Shown piece after piece: positions 34,772 to 45,395 of a stretch of DNA of 64,000 bases; the first letter of the stretch is position 1, and each line of letters opens with the position of its first letter. The DNA lies in contig NZ_JAHQRJ010000001.1 of the NCBI RefSeq assembly GCF_019052805.1, positions 3,038,001-3,102,000 of the forward strand. The letters are read 5' to 3'. Origin of the DNA: Noviherbaspirillum sp. L7-7A (lineage in GTDB: Bacteria; Pseudomonadota; Gammaproteobacteria; Burkholderiales; Burkholderiaceae_D). The notes under the pieces were generated by a model. That model had not been told where the DNA came from and searched no databases. It saw only the letters and a program-made list of their open reading frames with translations. The translations under genes and the position numbers were made by a program.

Positions 34772-36196
34772 GTGACTGTTCAACGATGGCGCGGCGCCGC
34801 GCTGGGCCTGGCGCTGCTATTGGCGGCCGGCCCGGGCGGCGCCGCCAAGCTGACCGAGCGCACCCGGCAGAAACAGGCCGCCGAGGCCGAACGCGCCGTG
34901 CTGCAGCAGAAGCTGACGGCCTTGAAGCGCGATATCACTCGCACCGAGAGCGCCAAGGAAGACGCGGCCGATGCGCTGGCCGAATCCGAAGCGGCGATCT
35001 CCGACGCCAACCGTGCGCTGTACGACCTTGCCCGCGAGCAGAAGGACACGGCCGGCCGCATCGCCCGCCTGCAGAAGGAGCTGGCGCAGCTGACGAAGGA
35101 AGTCGACGCCCAGAAGGCGCGGCTGTCGCGGCTCCTGCGCCAGCAGCACATGGCCGGCGGCGAAGACCGCATCAAGCTGCTGCTGTCGGGCGACAACCCG
35201 AACCGCGTCAACCGCGACCTGCAATACCTGGGCTATGTGTCGCAGGCCCAGGCCAGGCTGATCGAATCGCTGCGCGCCGACGTGGCGGCAGTGGAAAAGA
35301 ACAAGGCCGATACCCAGGAAGCCAAGGAAGAACTGGATGAGATCGCGTTGGAGCAGCGCGACCAGAAAGCCCTGCTGGAGCGGGAAAAGGCCAAGCGCGC
35401 CACGCTGGTGGCGCAACTGTCGAACAAGCTCGGCGAGCAGCGCAAGGAAGTCGGCAACATCCAGCGCGACGAGCAGCGCCTGGGCGGCCTGGTCGACAAG
35501 CTGGCCAGGATGATCGAGGAACAGCGGCTGGCCGACATCGCCGCCGAGAAGCGGCGCCAGCAGCAGCTCGCGGCGGCCGCCGCCGAACGCGCCCGCCAGG
35601 AAAAGCTGCGCGAGCAGCAGGCGGCCGCGAAGCGGCAGCGCGAACAGCAGGCAGCCAATGCACCCAGGGGGAAACCCCTGCCGGCGAACAATCCGGATGC
35701 GATCGACGCCGACGAGAATCCCAGCCTGGCTGCCAACAAGCGGGAGCGGGCACTGCCGCCGCCCCCGCCGCCGGCGCCGCCGGCCGGCATCTTCCCGGCT
35801 TCCTTCCCGGCGCTGCGCGGCCAGATGGCAATGCCGGTGCATGGCGAGATCGCGGCGCGTTTCGGCGGCGGCCGCGGCGACGGCCCGAGCTGGAAAGGCC
35901 TGTTTATCAAGGCCGCCGAAGGCGCCGAGGTCAAGGTGGTGGCCGGCGGCCGGGTGGTGTTCGCCGAATGGCTGCGCGGCTTCGGCAACCTGATCATCGT
36001 CGATCACGGCGGCCAGTACATGAGCATCTATGGCAATAACCAGTCGCTGCTGAAGCGGCCGGGCGATGCGGTCAGGGCCGGCGAAGTCATTGCCAGTGCA
36101 GGCAATAGCGGCGGCAACGAACAATCGGGTTTATACTTTGAAATGCGGCATCAGGGCCGCGCCTTCGATCCTCTCGGTTGGGTAACTTCCAGGTGA
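34772..36196 (+). CDS. Murein hydrolase activator-type M23 protein (EnvC-like)
   Basis: 474 residues from a GTG at 34772. Signal peptide ALGLALLLAAGPGGA; long coiled coil about 25-300 with Gln/Glu/Arg repeats (LTERTRQKQAAEAERAVLQQ) like EnvC; a Pro-rich hinge; then a degenerate LytM domain from about 350 (GLFIKAAEGAEVKVVAGGRV, LIIVDHGGQYMSIYGNNQSL). The usual HxxxD and HxH zinc residues are incomplete, which suits an activator of amidases (AmiA-C) rather than a hydrolase. The gene order gpmA - this - ctpA is conserved in Burkholderiales. Confidence 0.88.
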   Translation: MTVQRWRGAALGLALLLAAGPGGAAKLTERTRQKQAAEAERAVLQQKLTALKRDITRTESAKEDAADALAESEAAISDANRALYDLAREQKDTAGRIARLQKELAQLTKEVDAQKARLSRLLRQQHMAGGEDRIKLLLSGDNPNRVNRDLQYLGYVSQAQARLIESLRADVAAVEKNKADTQEAKEELDEIALEQRDQKALLEREKAKRATLVAQLSNKLGEQRKEVGNIQRDEQRLGGLVDKLARMIEEQRLADIAAEKRRQQQLAAAAAERARQEKLREQQAAAKRQREQQAANAPRGKPLPANNPDAIDADENPSLAANKRERALPPPPPPAPPAGIFPASFPALRGQMAMPVHGEIAARFGGGRGDGPSWKGLFIKAAEGAEVKVVAGGRVVFAEWLRGFGNLIIVDHGGQYMSIYGNNQSLLKRPGDAVRAGEVIASAGNSGGNEQSGLYFEMRHQGRAFDPLGWVTSR

Positions 36197-36199
36197 CAC

Positions 36200-37663
<1,464 letters not shown>

Positions 37664-37682
37664 TATCGGCATCCATCCCACG

Positions 37683-37709
37683 GGCCGCAGCGATGCGGCC
37701 TTGTTTTTT
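37683..37709 (+). terminator. Intrinsic terminator after ctpA
   Basis: GGCCGCA, loop GCGA, TGCGGCC, followed by TTGTTTTTT. It lies 20 bases past the ctpA stop and ends 17 bases before the next ATG, so the MoeB/ThiF-like gene needs readthrough or its own promoter. Confidence 0.8.
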
Positions 37710-37726
37710 CAGGCCTGGCTCCATCC

Positions 37727-38494
37727 ATGAACGACCAACAACTGCTGCGCTACTCCCGCCATATCCTGCTCGACCCGATCGGCATCGAGGGGCAGGAAAA
37801 GCTATTGGCCGGGCATGCGCTGGTAATTGGCGCCGGCGGCCTGGGGTCGCCCGCCGCGTTCTACCTCGCGTCCGCCGGCGTGGGCCGCATCACGCTGGCC
37901 GACAACGACACGGTGGACCTGACCAACCTGCAGCGGCAGATCCTGCACACCACCGACCGGGTCGGCCAGCCGAAGGCGCAGTCCGGCAAGCTGACGCTGG
38001 CGGGCATCAATCCCGAAGTGGAAGTGGTCGCCCTGACGGAGCGGCTGGAAGGCGAGCGGCTGCGCGCGCTGGCGGCTGCGGCCGACGTGGTGCTGGACTG
38101 CAGCGACAATTTCGCCACCCGCCACGCCGTCAATGCCGCCTGTGTCGCGGCCGGCGTGCCGCTGGTGTCGGGCGCCGCCATCCGCTTCGACGGCCAGATC
38201 TCGGTATTCGACAGCAGCCGGCCGGACGCGCCCTGCTATGCCTGCCTGTTCCCGCCCGACCAGGAGTTCGAGGAAGTCCAGTGCGCCACCATGGGCGTGT
38301 TCGCGCCGCTGGTGGGCATCATCGGCACCATGCAGGCGGCCGAGGCGCTCAAGCTGCTGGCCGGCCTCGGCGAGCCGCTGGCCGGCCGCCTGCTGCTGCT
38401 CGACGCCATGAGCATGGAGTGGAGCAGCATACGGATACAGCGCAATCCGGCCTGCCCGGTATGCGGCGGGCGGCATGCCGGCGCACCGGCATGA
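37727..38494 (+). CDS. ThiF/MoeB/HesA family adenylyltransferase
   Basis: 255-residue E1-like enzyme that adenylates the C-terminus of a small sulphur carrier (MoaD or ThiS). Opens LLRYSRHILLDPIGIEGQEK, with the ATP loop GAGGLGSPAAFYLASAGVG and Arg finger TNLQRQILHTT. Zinc pairs CYAC and CPVC frame the crossover loop; the catalytic Cys is in EEVQCATMGVFAPLVG. Whether it serves molybdopterin or thiamine cannot be told here. Confidence 0.92.
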   Translation: MNDQQLLRYSRHILLDPIGIEGQEKLLAGHALVIGAGGLGSPAAFYLASAGVGRITLADNDTVDLTNLQRQILHTTDRVGQPKAQSGKLTLAGINPEVEVVALTERLEGERLRALAAAADVVLDCSDNFATRHAVNAACVAAGVPLVSGAAIRFDGQISVFDSSRPDAPCYACLFPPDQEFEEVQCATMGVFAPLVGIIGTMQAAEALKLLAGLGEPLAGRLLLLDAMSMEWSSIRIQRNPACPVCGGRHAGAPA

Positions 38495-38693
38495 ATCCAG
38501 GCTGCCATGAAAATTGCGGGCAATTTACTTGCGGCCGACATTGCGCGAAATAAAGGAATGTGCATTCTTGCAATAGCGTTTCTCTGAAACCTTGCTGCAT
38601 CTTTTATAATGGTCGCTGCTATTGCCTTTTGGCATGCATGTCACGCCTTCCCTCCCCCGGCCTGAATGGCACACGTACTTACAAGGAACCGCT

Positions 38694-39551
38694 ATGCAAA
38701 ATGAAACCAGCCGTCTGGGCGATATCATTATTCAACACCAGGAAAAACTGCTCGAAGGCTGGCTGGCTTCATTGATCTCCCGCATCGGCCGGCGCGATGC
38801 GCATGCCGAAACCGAACTTCGCCAGCAGGCCAGCCGCTTCCTCATGCTGGTGGGCACGACGATCAGGAACGCCGGCAGCGCCGATATCGATTCCAATGCC
38901 TGGCAGGAGGCCCGCCAGCTGCTGGGCGACATCTCGGCCAACCGTGTGCGCCAGGGCTACAGCTCGATCGAGACCGCCAACTTCGTGTTTTCGCTGAAGG
39001 AACCGCTGACGTCCTATCTGAAGACGGAACTGGCGAACGACCCGGCCGCGCTGGTCAATGAAATCATGGCGACCAATTCGCTGTTCGACAGACTGGGCCT
39101 GTTCACCGTCGAGTCGTACCAGAAGTCCCGCGAGCAGGTCATCATGCGCCAGCAGCAGGAATTGCTGGAACTGTCGACGCCGGTCGTGCAGCTGTGGAAA
39201 GACGTGCTGGCGCTGCCCCTGATCGGCACCCTGGACAGCGCCCGCACCCAGGTGGTGATGGAAAGCCTGCTGCAGAAGATCGTCGATACCGGCGCCTCGA
39301 TTGCGATCATCGACATCACCGGCGTGCCCACCGTCGACACCCTGGTGGCGCAGCATCTGCTGAAAACCGTTGCAGCCGCACGGCTGATGGGCGCGGACTG
39401 CATCATCAGCGGCATCCGGCCCCAGATTGCCCAGACCATCGTCCACCTTGGCGTGAACCTGGAGGACGTAATCACCAAGGCCACCCTGGCCGATGCCTTC
39501 CTGGTGGCGCTGCAGCGCGCCGGTTCTGTCATCGTCCAGAAAGACCGTTGA
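38694..39551 (+). CDS. rsbR: RsbR-type stressosome sensor (RsbRD-like N-domain plus STAS)
   Basis: 285 residues, ATG 38694 preceded by AAGGA. The N-terminal half (about 1-165) is all-helical, like the sensory domain of RsbRD, and the C-terminal half is a STAS domain with IAIIDITGVPTVDTLVAQHL. Thr213 and Thr216 in GVPTVDT are where RsbT phosphorylates RsbR in Bacillus. It begins a six-gene cluster with rsbS and rsbT. Which stimulus it senses is unknown. Confidence 0.85.
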   Translation: MQNETSRLGDIIIQHQEKLLEGWLASLISRIGRRDAHAETELRQQASRFLMLVGTTIRNAGSADIDSNAWQEARQLLGDISANRVRQGYSSIETANFVFSLKEPLTSYLKTELANDPAALVNEIMATNSLFDRLGLFTVESYQKSREQVIMRQQQELLELSTPVVQLWKDVLALPLIGTLDSARTQVVMESLLQKIVDTGASIAIIDITGVPTVDTLVAQHLLKTVAAARLMGADCIISGIRPQIAQTIVHLGVNLEDVITKATLADAFLVALQRAGSVIVQKDR

Positions 39552-39558
39552 GGTTCAT

Positions 39559-39918
39559 ATGGATCGCATCCCTATATTGAAAATGGGCCAGTTGCTGCTG
39601 GTCACCATCCAGGTCGACATGCATGACCGTCTGGCAATGACGCTGCAGGATGACCTGACCACCCGTATTGTGAAAGATCGTGCCAAGGGCGTGCTGATCG
39701 ATATCTCCGCGCTCGATCTGGTAGATTCGTTTATCGGCCGTATGATCAATAATATTGCTGCAATGGCAAAGATTTTGGATGCCGACACGGTACTGGTCGG
39801 CATGCAGCCCGCGGTGGCGATTACCCTGGTCGAACTGGGCCTGACGCTGGAAGGCGTGAAGACCGCCCTGAATGTCGAACGCGGCATGACCATGCTGAAC
39901 CTGGGCAGTTTTTCATGA
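39559..39918 (+). CDS. rsbS: RsbS-type STAS scaffold
   Basis: 119-residue single STAS domain. Starts RIPILKMGQLLLVTIQVDMH. The phosphorylatable serine is Ser57 in LDLVDSFIGRM, the exact context of B. subtilis RsbS Ser59. In a stressosome RsbS sequesters RsbT until phosphorylated. GAGG precedes the ATG; eight bases separate it from rsbR. Confidence 0.9.
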   Translation: MDRIPILKMGQLLLVTIQVDMHDRLAMTLQDDLTTRIVKDRAKGVLIDISALDLVDSFIGRMINNIAAMAKILDADTVLVGMQPAVAITLVELGLTLEGVKTALNVERGMTMLNLGSFS

Positions 39919-39969
39919 AGCCCGCTGCACGCCGGATGCCGGCCTGCGGTCGGCACGAAAGGTGACGTC

Positions 39970-40386
39970 TTGATTGGCAACGACATCGATGTGAAGGTAG
40001 TTCCGCTGCGGGCGGACGAGGACGTGGTGCGCATGCGCCAGGTCTTGCGCGAGTGCCTGGTGTCCATCGGCTTTTCCCTGATCGAGCAGACCAAGATGAT
40101 CACCGCGGCCAGCGAACTCGGGCGCAACACGCTGCGCTATGGCGGCGGCGGCGAGGCGCATATCGAGAAGGTGACCGACGGCGGCCGGCGCGGCGTCATC
40201 CTCAGCTTCATCGACCAGGGGCCCGGCATCGAGGATGTCAGCCTGGCGCTGAAGGATGGCTATACCACTGGCAACGGCATGGGCCTGGGCCTGGGCGGCG
40301 CGCGCCGTCTGGCCGACGATTTCGAACTGATCACGGCGCCCGGCCAGGGCACGACGGTGCGCATTGCGAAGTGGAAGCTGTTTTGA
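39970..40386 (+). CDS. rsbT: RsbT-type serine/threonine kinase
   Basis: 138-residue GHKL ATPase from a TTG at 39970 with AAAGGTG upstream. ATP motifs: ASELGRNTLRYGGGG (N-box), FIDQGPGIEDVSLAL (G1) and GNGMGLGLGGARRL (G2). In Bacillus RsbT phosphorylates RsbR and RsbS and then activates the phosphatase RsbU. No RsbU-sigma-B pair is in the window, so its target here may be one of the ATPases downstream. Confidence 0.9.
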   Translation: MIGNDIDVKVVPLRADEDVVRMRQVLRECLVSIGFSLIEQTKMITAASELGRNTLRYGGGGEAHIEKVTDGGRRGVILSFIDQGPGIEDVSLALKDGYTTGNGMGLGLGGARRLADDFELITAPGQGTTVRIAKWKLF

Positions 40387-41390
40387 ATTCCCTGGCGCCC
40401 CAGACCATCCACCCGGTCACCGACAGCAGCGGCATCGCCGCCGTGCGTCGTGCCGGCAACACCCTGGCCGGCACGCTGGGCTTCAATGAAACCATGGCCG
40501 GAAAGGCGGCCCTGGTGATCACCGAGGCCGCCACCAATGTGCTGAAGCATGCCGGCAGCGGCGACATCCTGCTGCGGCCGCTGGAACGGGCCGGCAGCCA
40601 CGGCATGGAGATCCTGGCCATCGACAATGGGCCGGGCTTCGCCAACCTCGATCTGGCCATGCGCGACGGCATGTCCACCGCCGGCAGTTATGGCGTGGGC
40701 CTGGGTGCGATGCAGCGGGTGGCGGACGAATTCGACCTGTACACCGACCGCAATCACGGCACCGTATTGCGCATGGCGGTCTGGCCCACTGCGGCGCCGG
40801 TGACGCTGTGGACGGTCGGCGCCGTCTGCCTGCCCCTGCCCAGCGAGCATGCATGCGGCGACGCCTGGGGCTCGGCCTGCAGGAATGCCGAGCTGTTGCT
40901 GATGGTGGCCGACGGCCTGGGCCATGGCCCCGAGGCGGCCCGCGCTTCCCAGGCCGCGGTGGCCCTGGTGGATGCGCAGGCATCGTTCGCGCCGGAAGCG
41001 CTGGTGCAGGATGCCCATGCCGCGCTGCGCGGCACGCGCGGCGCGGCGCTGGCGGTGGCCTGCCTGAATCTGGCCGAGGGCACGCTGCGCTTTGCCGGCA
41101 TCGGCAACATCAGCGTCTCGGTGCATGCGGCATCGACTTCCAGGCATCTGGTTTCGCACAATGGCATCGTGGGCAGCAATATGCGCAAGGTGCAGGAATT
41201 CCAGATGGACTTCGGCGACGACGACATCCTGATCATGCACAGCGACGGCCTGGCCACCCGCTGGGACCTGGAACGCTATCCCGGCCTGCTGCGGCATCAT
41301 CCTTCCCTGATCGCCGCGGTGCTGTACCGCGACTATGCCCGCCATCGCGACGATGTCAGCGTGGTGGTGGCTCAGAGGAACCGGGAGTAG
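40383..41390 (+). CDS. HATPase-SpoIIE phosphatase fusion (RsbT/RsbX-like)
   Basis: 335 residues from a TTG overlapping the rsbT stop (TTGA). The N-terminal half is a second GHKL ATPase (LVITEAATNVLKHAGSGDIL, IDNGPGFANLDL, SYGVGLGAMQRVADEF). The C-terminal half is a PP2C-type phosphatase of the RsbX/SpoIIE group (LLLMVADGLGHGPEAARASQ, with DDILIMHSDGLATRW and HRDDVSVVV). In Bacillus RsbX resets the stressosome by removing phosphates from RsbR and RsbS; here the same is likely, with an added ATPase module. Confidence 0.87.
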   Translation: MNSLAPQTIHPVTDSSGIAAVRRAGNTLAGTLGFNETMAGKAALVITEAATNVLKHAGSGDILLRPLERAGSHGMEILAIDNGPGFANLDLAMRDGMSTAGSYGVGLGAMQRVADEFDLYTDRNHGTVLRMAVWPTAAPVTLWTVGAVCLPLPSEHACGDAWGSACRNAELLLMVADGLGHGPEAARASQAAVALVDAQASFAPEALVQDAHAALRGTRGAALAVACLNLAEGTLRFAGIGNISVSVHAASTSRHLVSHNGIVGSNMRKVQEFQMDFGDDDILIMHSDGLATRWDLERYPGLLRHHPSLIAAVLYRDYARHRDDVSVVVAQRNRE

Positions 41391-41396
41391 CGGCAG

Positions 41397-43190
41397 ATGA
41401 CCAAGCGCATCCTCACCGTGGGCATCCAGGCCGAGTTCGACGTGGTGGCCTGCCGGCAGCGCGCCCGCCAGATTGCGGCGCTGTGCGGTTTTGGCCTGCA
41501 GGACCAGGCCCGCATTGCCACCGCGGTGTCGGAAATCGCGCGCAATGTGTACAACTATGCCGTGCCGGGCCGCGCGGAATTCCTGATCGAGGGCGAGACC
41601 GCGCCGCAGGTGCTGATCATCCGCATCGAAGACCATGGCCGCGGCATCGCCGATCTCGATGCCATCCTGGGGGGACAGTACAAGTCGCCAACCGGCATGG
41701 GCATGGGCCTGTTGGGCGCGCAGCGGCTGATGGACCGCTTCACGGTCGACACCGGCCCTGGCGGCACCCTGGTGGAACTGAAGAAGCTCTTTCCGGCGCA
41801 GGCGCGCCTGCTCACGCCGGCGCTGATCGGCGAGATCGGCGCGCGCCTGGCGGCAATGCCGGCCGAAGCCACGCTGACCGAAGTGCAGCAGCAGAACCGC
41901 GAACTGCTGTCCACGCTGGCCGAGTTGAAGGCGCGGCAGGAAGAACTGCTGCAGCTCACGCGCGAGCTGGAAGACACCAACCGCGGCGTGGTGGCGCTGT
42001 ATGCCGAACTCGATGAAAAGGCCGGCCACCTGCGCCGCGCCGACGAGATGAAGTCGCGCTTCTTGTCCAACATGAGCCATGAGTTCCGCACGCCGCTCAG
42101 TTCGATCCGGGCGCTGTCGAAGCTGCTGCTGGACCGGGTCGACGGCGAACTCACGACCGAGCAGGAAAAGCAGGTCACCTTCATCCTGCGCGGCGCGGAA
42201 GACCTGTCGGAGCTGGTCAATGACCTGCTCGACCTGGCCAAGATCGAAGCCGGCAAGATCGACATCCGGCCCGGCAAGTTCGAAGTGGCCGAGCTGTTCT
42301 CGGCGCTGCGCGGCATGCTGCGCCCGCTTCTGGTGACCGAATCGGTGCGGCTGGAATTCGATGAGCCGGCCGGCGTGCCGGCCCTGTACACCGACGAGGC
42401 CAAGCTGTCGCAGATCCTGCGCAATTTCATTTCCAACGCGCTGAAGTTCACCGACGCCGGCGAAGTCAGGATCAGCGCCGTTGCCGTGCCGTCGGAGCAG
42501 TCGGTACGGCTGTCGGTCCGCGATACCGGCGTGGGCATTCCGGAGGAAAGCCAGCAGCTGGTGTTCGAGGAATTCACCCAGGTCGAGAACCGGTTGCAGA
42601 AGCGGGTCAAGGGCACGGGCCTGGGCCTGCCCCTGTGCCGCAAGCTGGCCGCGCTGCTGGGCGGGCGGGTCGAGCTGCAAAGCAGGCTGGGCGAAGGCTC
42701 GACCTTTTCGGTGGTGCTGCCGGTGCGTTACGCGGCGCTGCCGGAGCCGGCCGCCGCGTCGCCTGCGGCCGGCTCCGGCAGTCACGATGACGGCAGCGAC
42801 GGACGGCTGCCGGTGCTGGTGGTCGAAGACGATGAATCCACCCGCCTGCTGTACGAGCGCTTCCTGCATGGCTCGGCATTCCGGCCGGTGCATGCGACCA
42901 GCGTGCGCGAAGCCGAGGAACAGTGGCTGGTGCAGGAGCCGGCGGCGGTGCTGCTGGATGTCAGCCTGAAGGGCGAGGAAACCTGGCGCTGGCTGGCCGA
43001 CATCAAGAGCGACCAGCGCCGCGCGCGGGTGCCGGTGGTGCTGGCCACCGAGACCGACGACAAGCGCAAGGGCCTGGCACTGGGCGCCGATGCCTATTAC
43101 ATCAAGCCGCTATCACGGCTGGAACTGCTGTCGACGCTGGATTACCTGACTGGCGCCGGCACGCAGACTATCAAGGAGAATCCGTCGTGA
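41397..43190 (+). CDS. Hybrid sensor kinase with an N-terminal anti-sigma-type ATPase
   Basis: 597 residues in four parts. Residues 1-140: a third GHKL ATPase of RsbW/RsbT type (AVSEIARNVYNYAVPGRAEF, GRGIADLDAILGGQYKS). About 155-215: coiled coil. About 216-450: histidine kinase with His228 in SNMSHEFRTPLSS and ATP boxes ILRNFISNALKFTDAGEV and GTGLGLPLCRKLAALLGG. About 475-595: a receiver with Asp521 (LLDVSLKGEETWRW). It lacks a membrane helix, so input may come through the N-terminal ATPase from the stressosome. Confidence 0.87.
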   Translation: MTKRILTVGIQAEFDVVACRQRARQIAALCGFGLQDQARIATAVSEIARNVYNYAVPGRAEFLIEGETAPQVLIIRIEDHGRGIADLDAILGGQYKSPTGMGMGLLGAQRLMDRFTVDTGPGGTLVELKKLFPAQARLLTPALIGEIGARLAAMPAEATLTEVQQQNRELLSTLAELKARQEELLQLTRELEDTNRGVVALYAELDEKAGHLRRADEMKSRFLSNMSHEFRTPLSSIRALSKLLLDRVDGELTTEQEKQVTFILRGAEDLSELVNDLLDLAKIEAGKIDIRPGKFEVAELFSALRGMLRPLLVTESVRLEFDEPAGVPALYTDEAKLSQILRNFISNALKFTDAGEVRISAVAVPSEQSVRLSVRDTGVGIPEESQQLVFEEFTQVENRLQKRVKGTGLGLPLCRKLAALLGGRVELQSRLGEGSTFSVVLPVRYAALPEPAAASPAAGSGSHDDGSDGRLPVLVVEDDESTRLLYERFLHGSAFRPVHATSVREAEEQWLVQEPAAVLLDVSLKGEETWRWLADIKSDQRRARVPVVLATETDDKRKGLALGADAYYIKPLSRLELLSTLDYLTGAGTQTIKENPS

Positions 43191-43203
43191 GGCGGCTGGC
43201 TTT

Positions 43204-44727
43204 ATGAGTGCAAGCATGCATGATCCCCTGGTGCTCAATGTCGACGACAACGACGGCGCCCGCTATGCCAAGACGCGCATCCTGACCCGTGCCGGCCTGA
43301 CGGTGATCGAGGCCGCCAGCGGCAGTGAAGCCTTGCAGATGGCCAATGAACACCATCCCGACCTGGTGCTGCTGGACATGAAGCTGCCCGACATCCATGG
43401 CATGGAGGTATGCCGCATGCTCAAGCGGGATGCGGCTACCGGCTCGATCCTGGTGCTGCAGACCTCGGCATCCTATCTGTCCAGCGCCGACAAGATCCGC
43501 GCCCTGGACGGCGGCGCCGACAATTACCTGTTCGAGCCGATCGAGCCGGAGGAACTCGTGGCCAATGTGAAGGCGCTGCTGCGCCTGGGCCGGGTGGAAC
43601 GGCAGCTGCGCGACGCCGACCGCCAGAAGGACGAGTTCCTCGCCACGCTGGCGCATGAACTGCGCAATCCGCTGGGCCCGATACGCAATGCGGTCGAACT
43701 GCTGCGCCAGCTCGGCAACGATGCGCCGCAGCAGCAGGAGCAGGCGCGCCAGACCATCATCCGCCAGACCAACCATCTGGTGCGCCTGGTCGACGACCTG
43801 CTGGATGTCTCGCGCATCAACCAGGGCAAGATCACCCTGCGGCGCGAGCCGACCGAGCTGGCAGCCTTCATCGGCACCGCGCTGGAAACCGTGCAGCCGA
43901 TCATGGAGTCGCGCCGGCATGCGCTGTCGGTCACCCTGCCGCCGCAGCGTGTCACGCTGCATGGCGACAATGTGCGGCTGGCGCAGATCATCGGCAACCT
44001 GCTGCACAATGCCGCCAAGTTCACGCCGGTGGGCGGCCAGGTCGCGCTCACGGCCGCGCTGCAAGGCGACATGCTGGTCATACGCATTGCCGACAACGGC
44101 ATCGGCATCGCGCCGGGCAGTGCGGCCCGCATCTTCGACCTGTTCGCCCAGGCCCAGCATGTGTCCGACCGGGTGCAGGATGGCCTGGGCATCGGGCTGT
44201 CGCTGGTGAGGAAACTGGTCGAGCTGCACGGCGGCACTGTCACCGTCAGCAGCCAGGGCGAAGGACAGGGCAGCACCTTCGAGGTCAGGTTGCCGGTGAT
44301 GGCCAGCGCGCCGCTGCCGGTGCCGGCGGCGGCGGCCGAGGCCAGCACGGAGCAAGGCTACCGCATCCTGGTGGTGGACGACAGCGCCGACTCCGCCGCC
44401 ATGCTGTGCGCGCTGCTGGAGATCAATGGCCATACGGTTTCCACCAGCAACACCGGCAAGGGAGCACTCGCCACCGCGGCCAGCTTCCGGCCCGACATCG
44501 TTTTCCTCGATATCGGCCTGCCCGACATGACCGGCTATGAAGTGGCGGCGACCCTGCGCGGCATGCCCGAAACAGCCAGCGCAACGCTGGTGGCGCTGAC
44601 CGGCTACGGCCAGCAGAAGGACAAGAAGGATGCGATGGCGGCCGGCTTCGATCATCACCTGGTCAAGCCGATCAATTTCGATGCGCTGATGGCGCTGACC
44701 TCGCGCAAGCCCTCAGCCTCGGCCTGA
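43204..44727 (+). CDS. REC-histidine kinase-REC hybrid
   Basis: 507-residue cytoplasmic protein. Receiver 1 (about 8-125) with Asp58 in [13 protein letters not shown]; histidine kinase with His151 in [14 protein letters not shown] and ATP boxes [35 protein letters not shown] and [18 protein letters not shown]; receiver 2 with Asp436 in [14 protein letters not shown]. It has no sensor of its own; the leading receiver suggests it is driven by the preceding kinase. No effector regulator follows. Confidence 0.9.
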   Translation: MSASMHDPLVLNVDDNDGARYAKTRILTRAGLTVIEAASGSEALQMANEHHPDLVLLDMKLPDIHGMEVCRMLKRDAATGSILVLQTSASYLSSADKIRALDGGADNYLFEPIEPEELVANVKALLRLGRVERQLRDADRQKDEFLATLAHELRNPLGPIRNAVELLRQLGNDAPQQQEQARQTIIRQTNHLVRLVDDLLDVSRINQGKITLRREPTELAAFIGTALETVQPIMESRRHALSVTLPPQRVTLHGDNVRLAQIIGNLLHNAAKFTPVGGQVALTAALQGDMLVIRIADNGIGIAPGSAARIFDLFAQAQHVSDRVQDGLGIGLSLVRKLVELHGGTVTVSSQGEGQGSTFEVRLPVMASAPLPVPAAAAEASTEQGYRILVVDDSADSAAMLCALLEINGHTVSTSNTGKGALATAASFRPDIVFLDIGLPDMTGYEVAATLRGMPETASATLVALTGYGQQKDKKDAMAAGFDHHLVKPINFDALMALTSRKPSASA

Positions 44728-44819
44728 GTCAGGCCTGCCCGGCCGCGTGGCGCGCCGGCATTGAACCTGCAGCCGCACCGGCACTCCAAACGGCAGGCCC
44801 ATCTTCCCTTCCCGATTGC

Positions 44820-45395
44820 ATGCTCATGCTGTCCCGCTTCGCCGGCCATCTCGTGCGCGCCGTGTTGCTGCAGTTCCTGCTGTTTCTGCTGTTTCTGGCG
44901 GAGGCGCCGCTGAAGACGGCCTGGTACGCTGCCCGGCTGGCTGCGATGCCGGCGCCGCAGTCAGTGGCCATGCCGGTTGATGGCGTGCATCCGGCCGCGC
45001 TGCGCGACAACTGGCATGCGCCGCGCGACGGCGGCGCCCGCCGCCATGAAGGCCTGGACATCTTCGCGCCGCGCGGCCGGGCAGTGCGCGCCGCCACCGA
45101 GGGCATCGTGCTGGACGTGGGCAATAACCGTCTCGGAGGACAGGTGGTATGGGTGCTCGGGCCTGGCGGGCAGCGGCATTATTATGCCCATCTCGACCGC
45201 TTTTCCGATGTGCGGCGCGGACAGCGGGTCGCCAGCGGCAATGTGCTGGGTTATGTCGGCACCACCGGCAATGCGCGCGGCACGCCGCCGCATCTGCATT
45301 ACGGCATCTACACCAATGCCGGCGCCGTCAATCCCTACCCCTTGCTGGTGCGGCAGGCTCAGACACGGTCGCCGGCCAATGCCTCGGCTGGCTGA
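44820..45395 (+). CDS. M23 metallopeptidase with N-terminal membrane helix
   Basis: 191 residues. N-terminal hydrophobic stretch ([20 protein letters not shown]) as signal anchor. LytM core: zinc ligands in [13 protein letters not shown] (HxxxD), and [11 protein letters not shown] (HxH), so unlike the 34772 protein it should be an active peptidoglycan endopeptidase. The 3' end overlaps the stop of the convergent GGDEF gene by 37 bases. Confidence 0.9.
   Translation: MLMLSRFAGHLVRAVLLQFLLFLLFLAEAPLKTAWYAARLAAMPAPQSVAMPVDGVHPAALRDNWHAPRDGGARRHEGLDIFAPRGRAVRAATEGIVLDVGNNRLGGQVVWVLGPGGQRHYYAHLDRFSDVRRGQRVASGNVLGYVGTTGNARGTPPHLHYGIYTNAGAVNPYPLLVRQAQTRSPANASAG

Noticed and set aside
37683-37709. 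Hairpin before the ThiF/MoeB gene as a riboswitch
   Set aside because: It is a plain 7-bp stem followed by T-run, a terminator for ctpA; no aptamer-like structure.
40260-42893. 877-codon open frame on the minus strand antisense to the RsbX-like and hybrid kinase genes
   Set aside because: A GC-rich third-position shadow: composition is Arg/Gln/Ala/His-rich with no domain, whereas the plus-strand frames have clear ATPase and kinase motifs.
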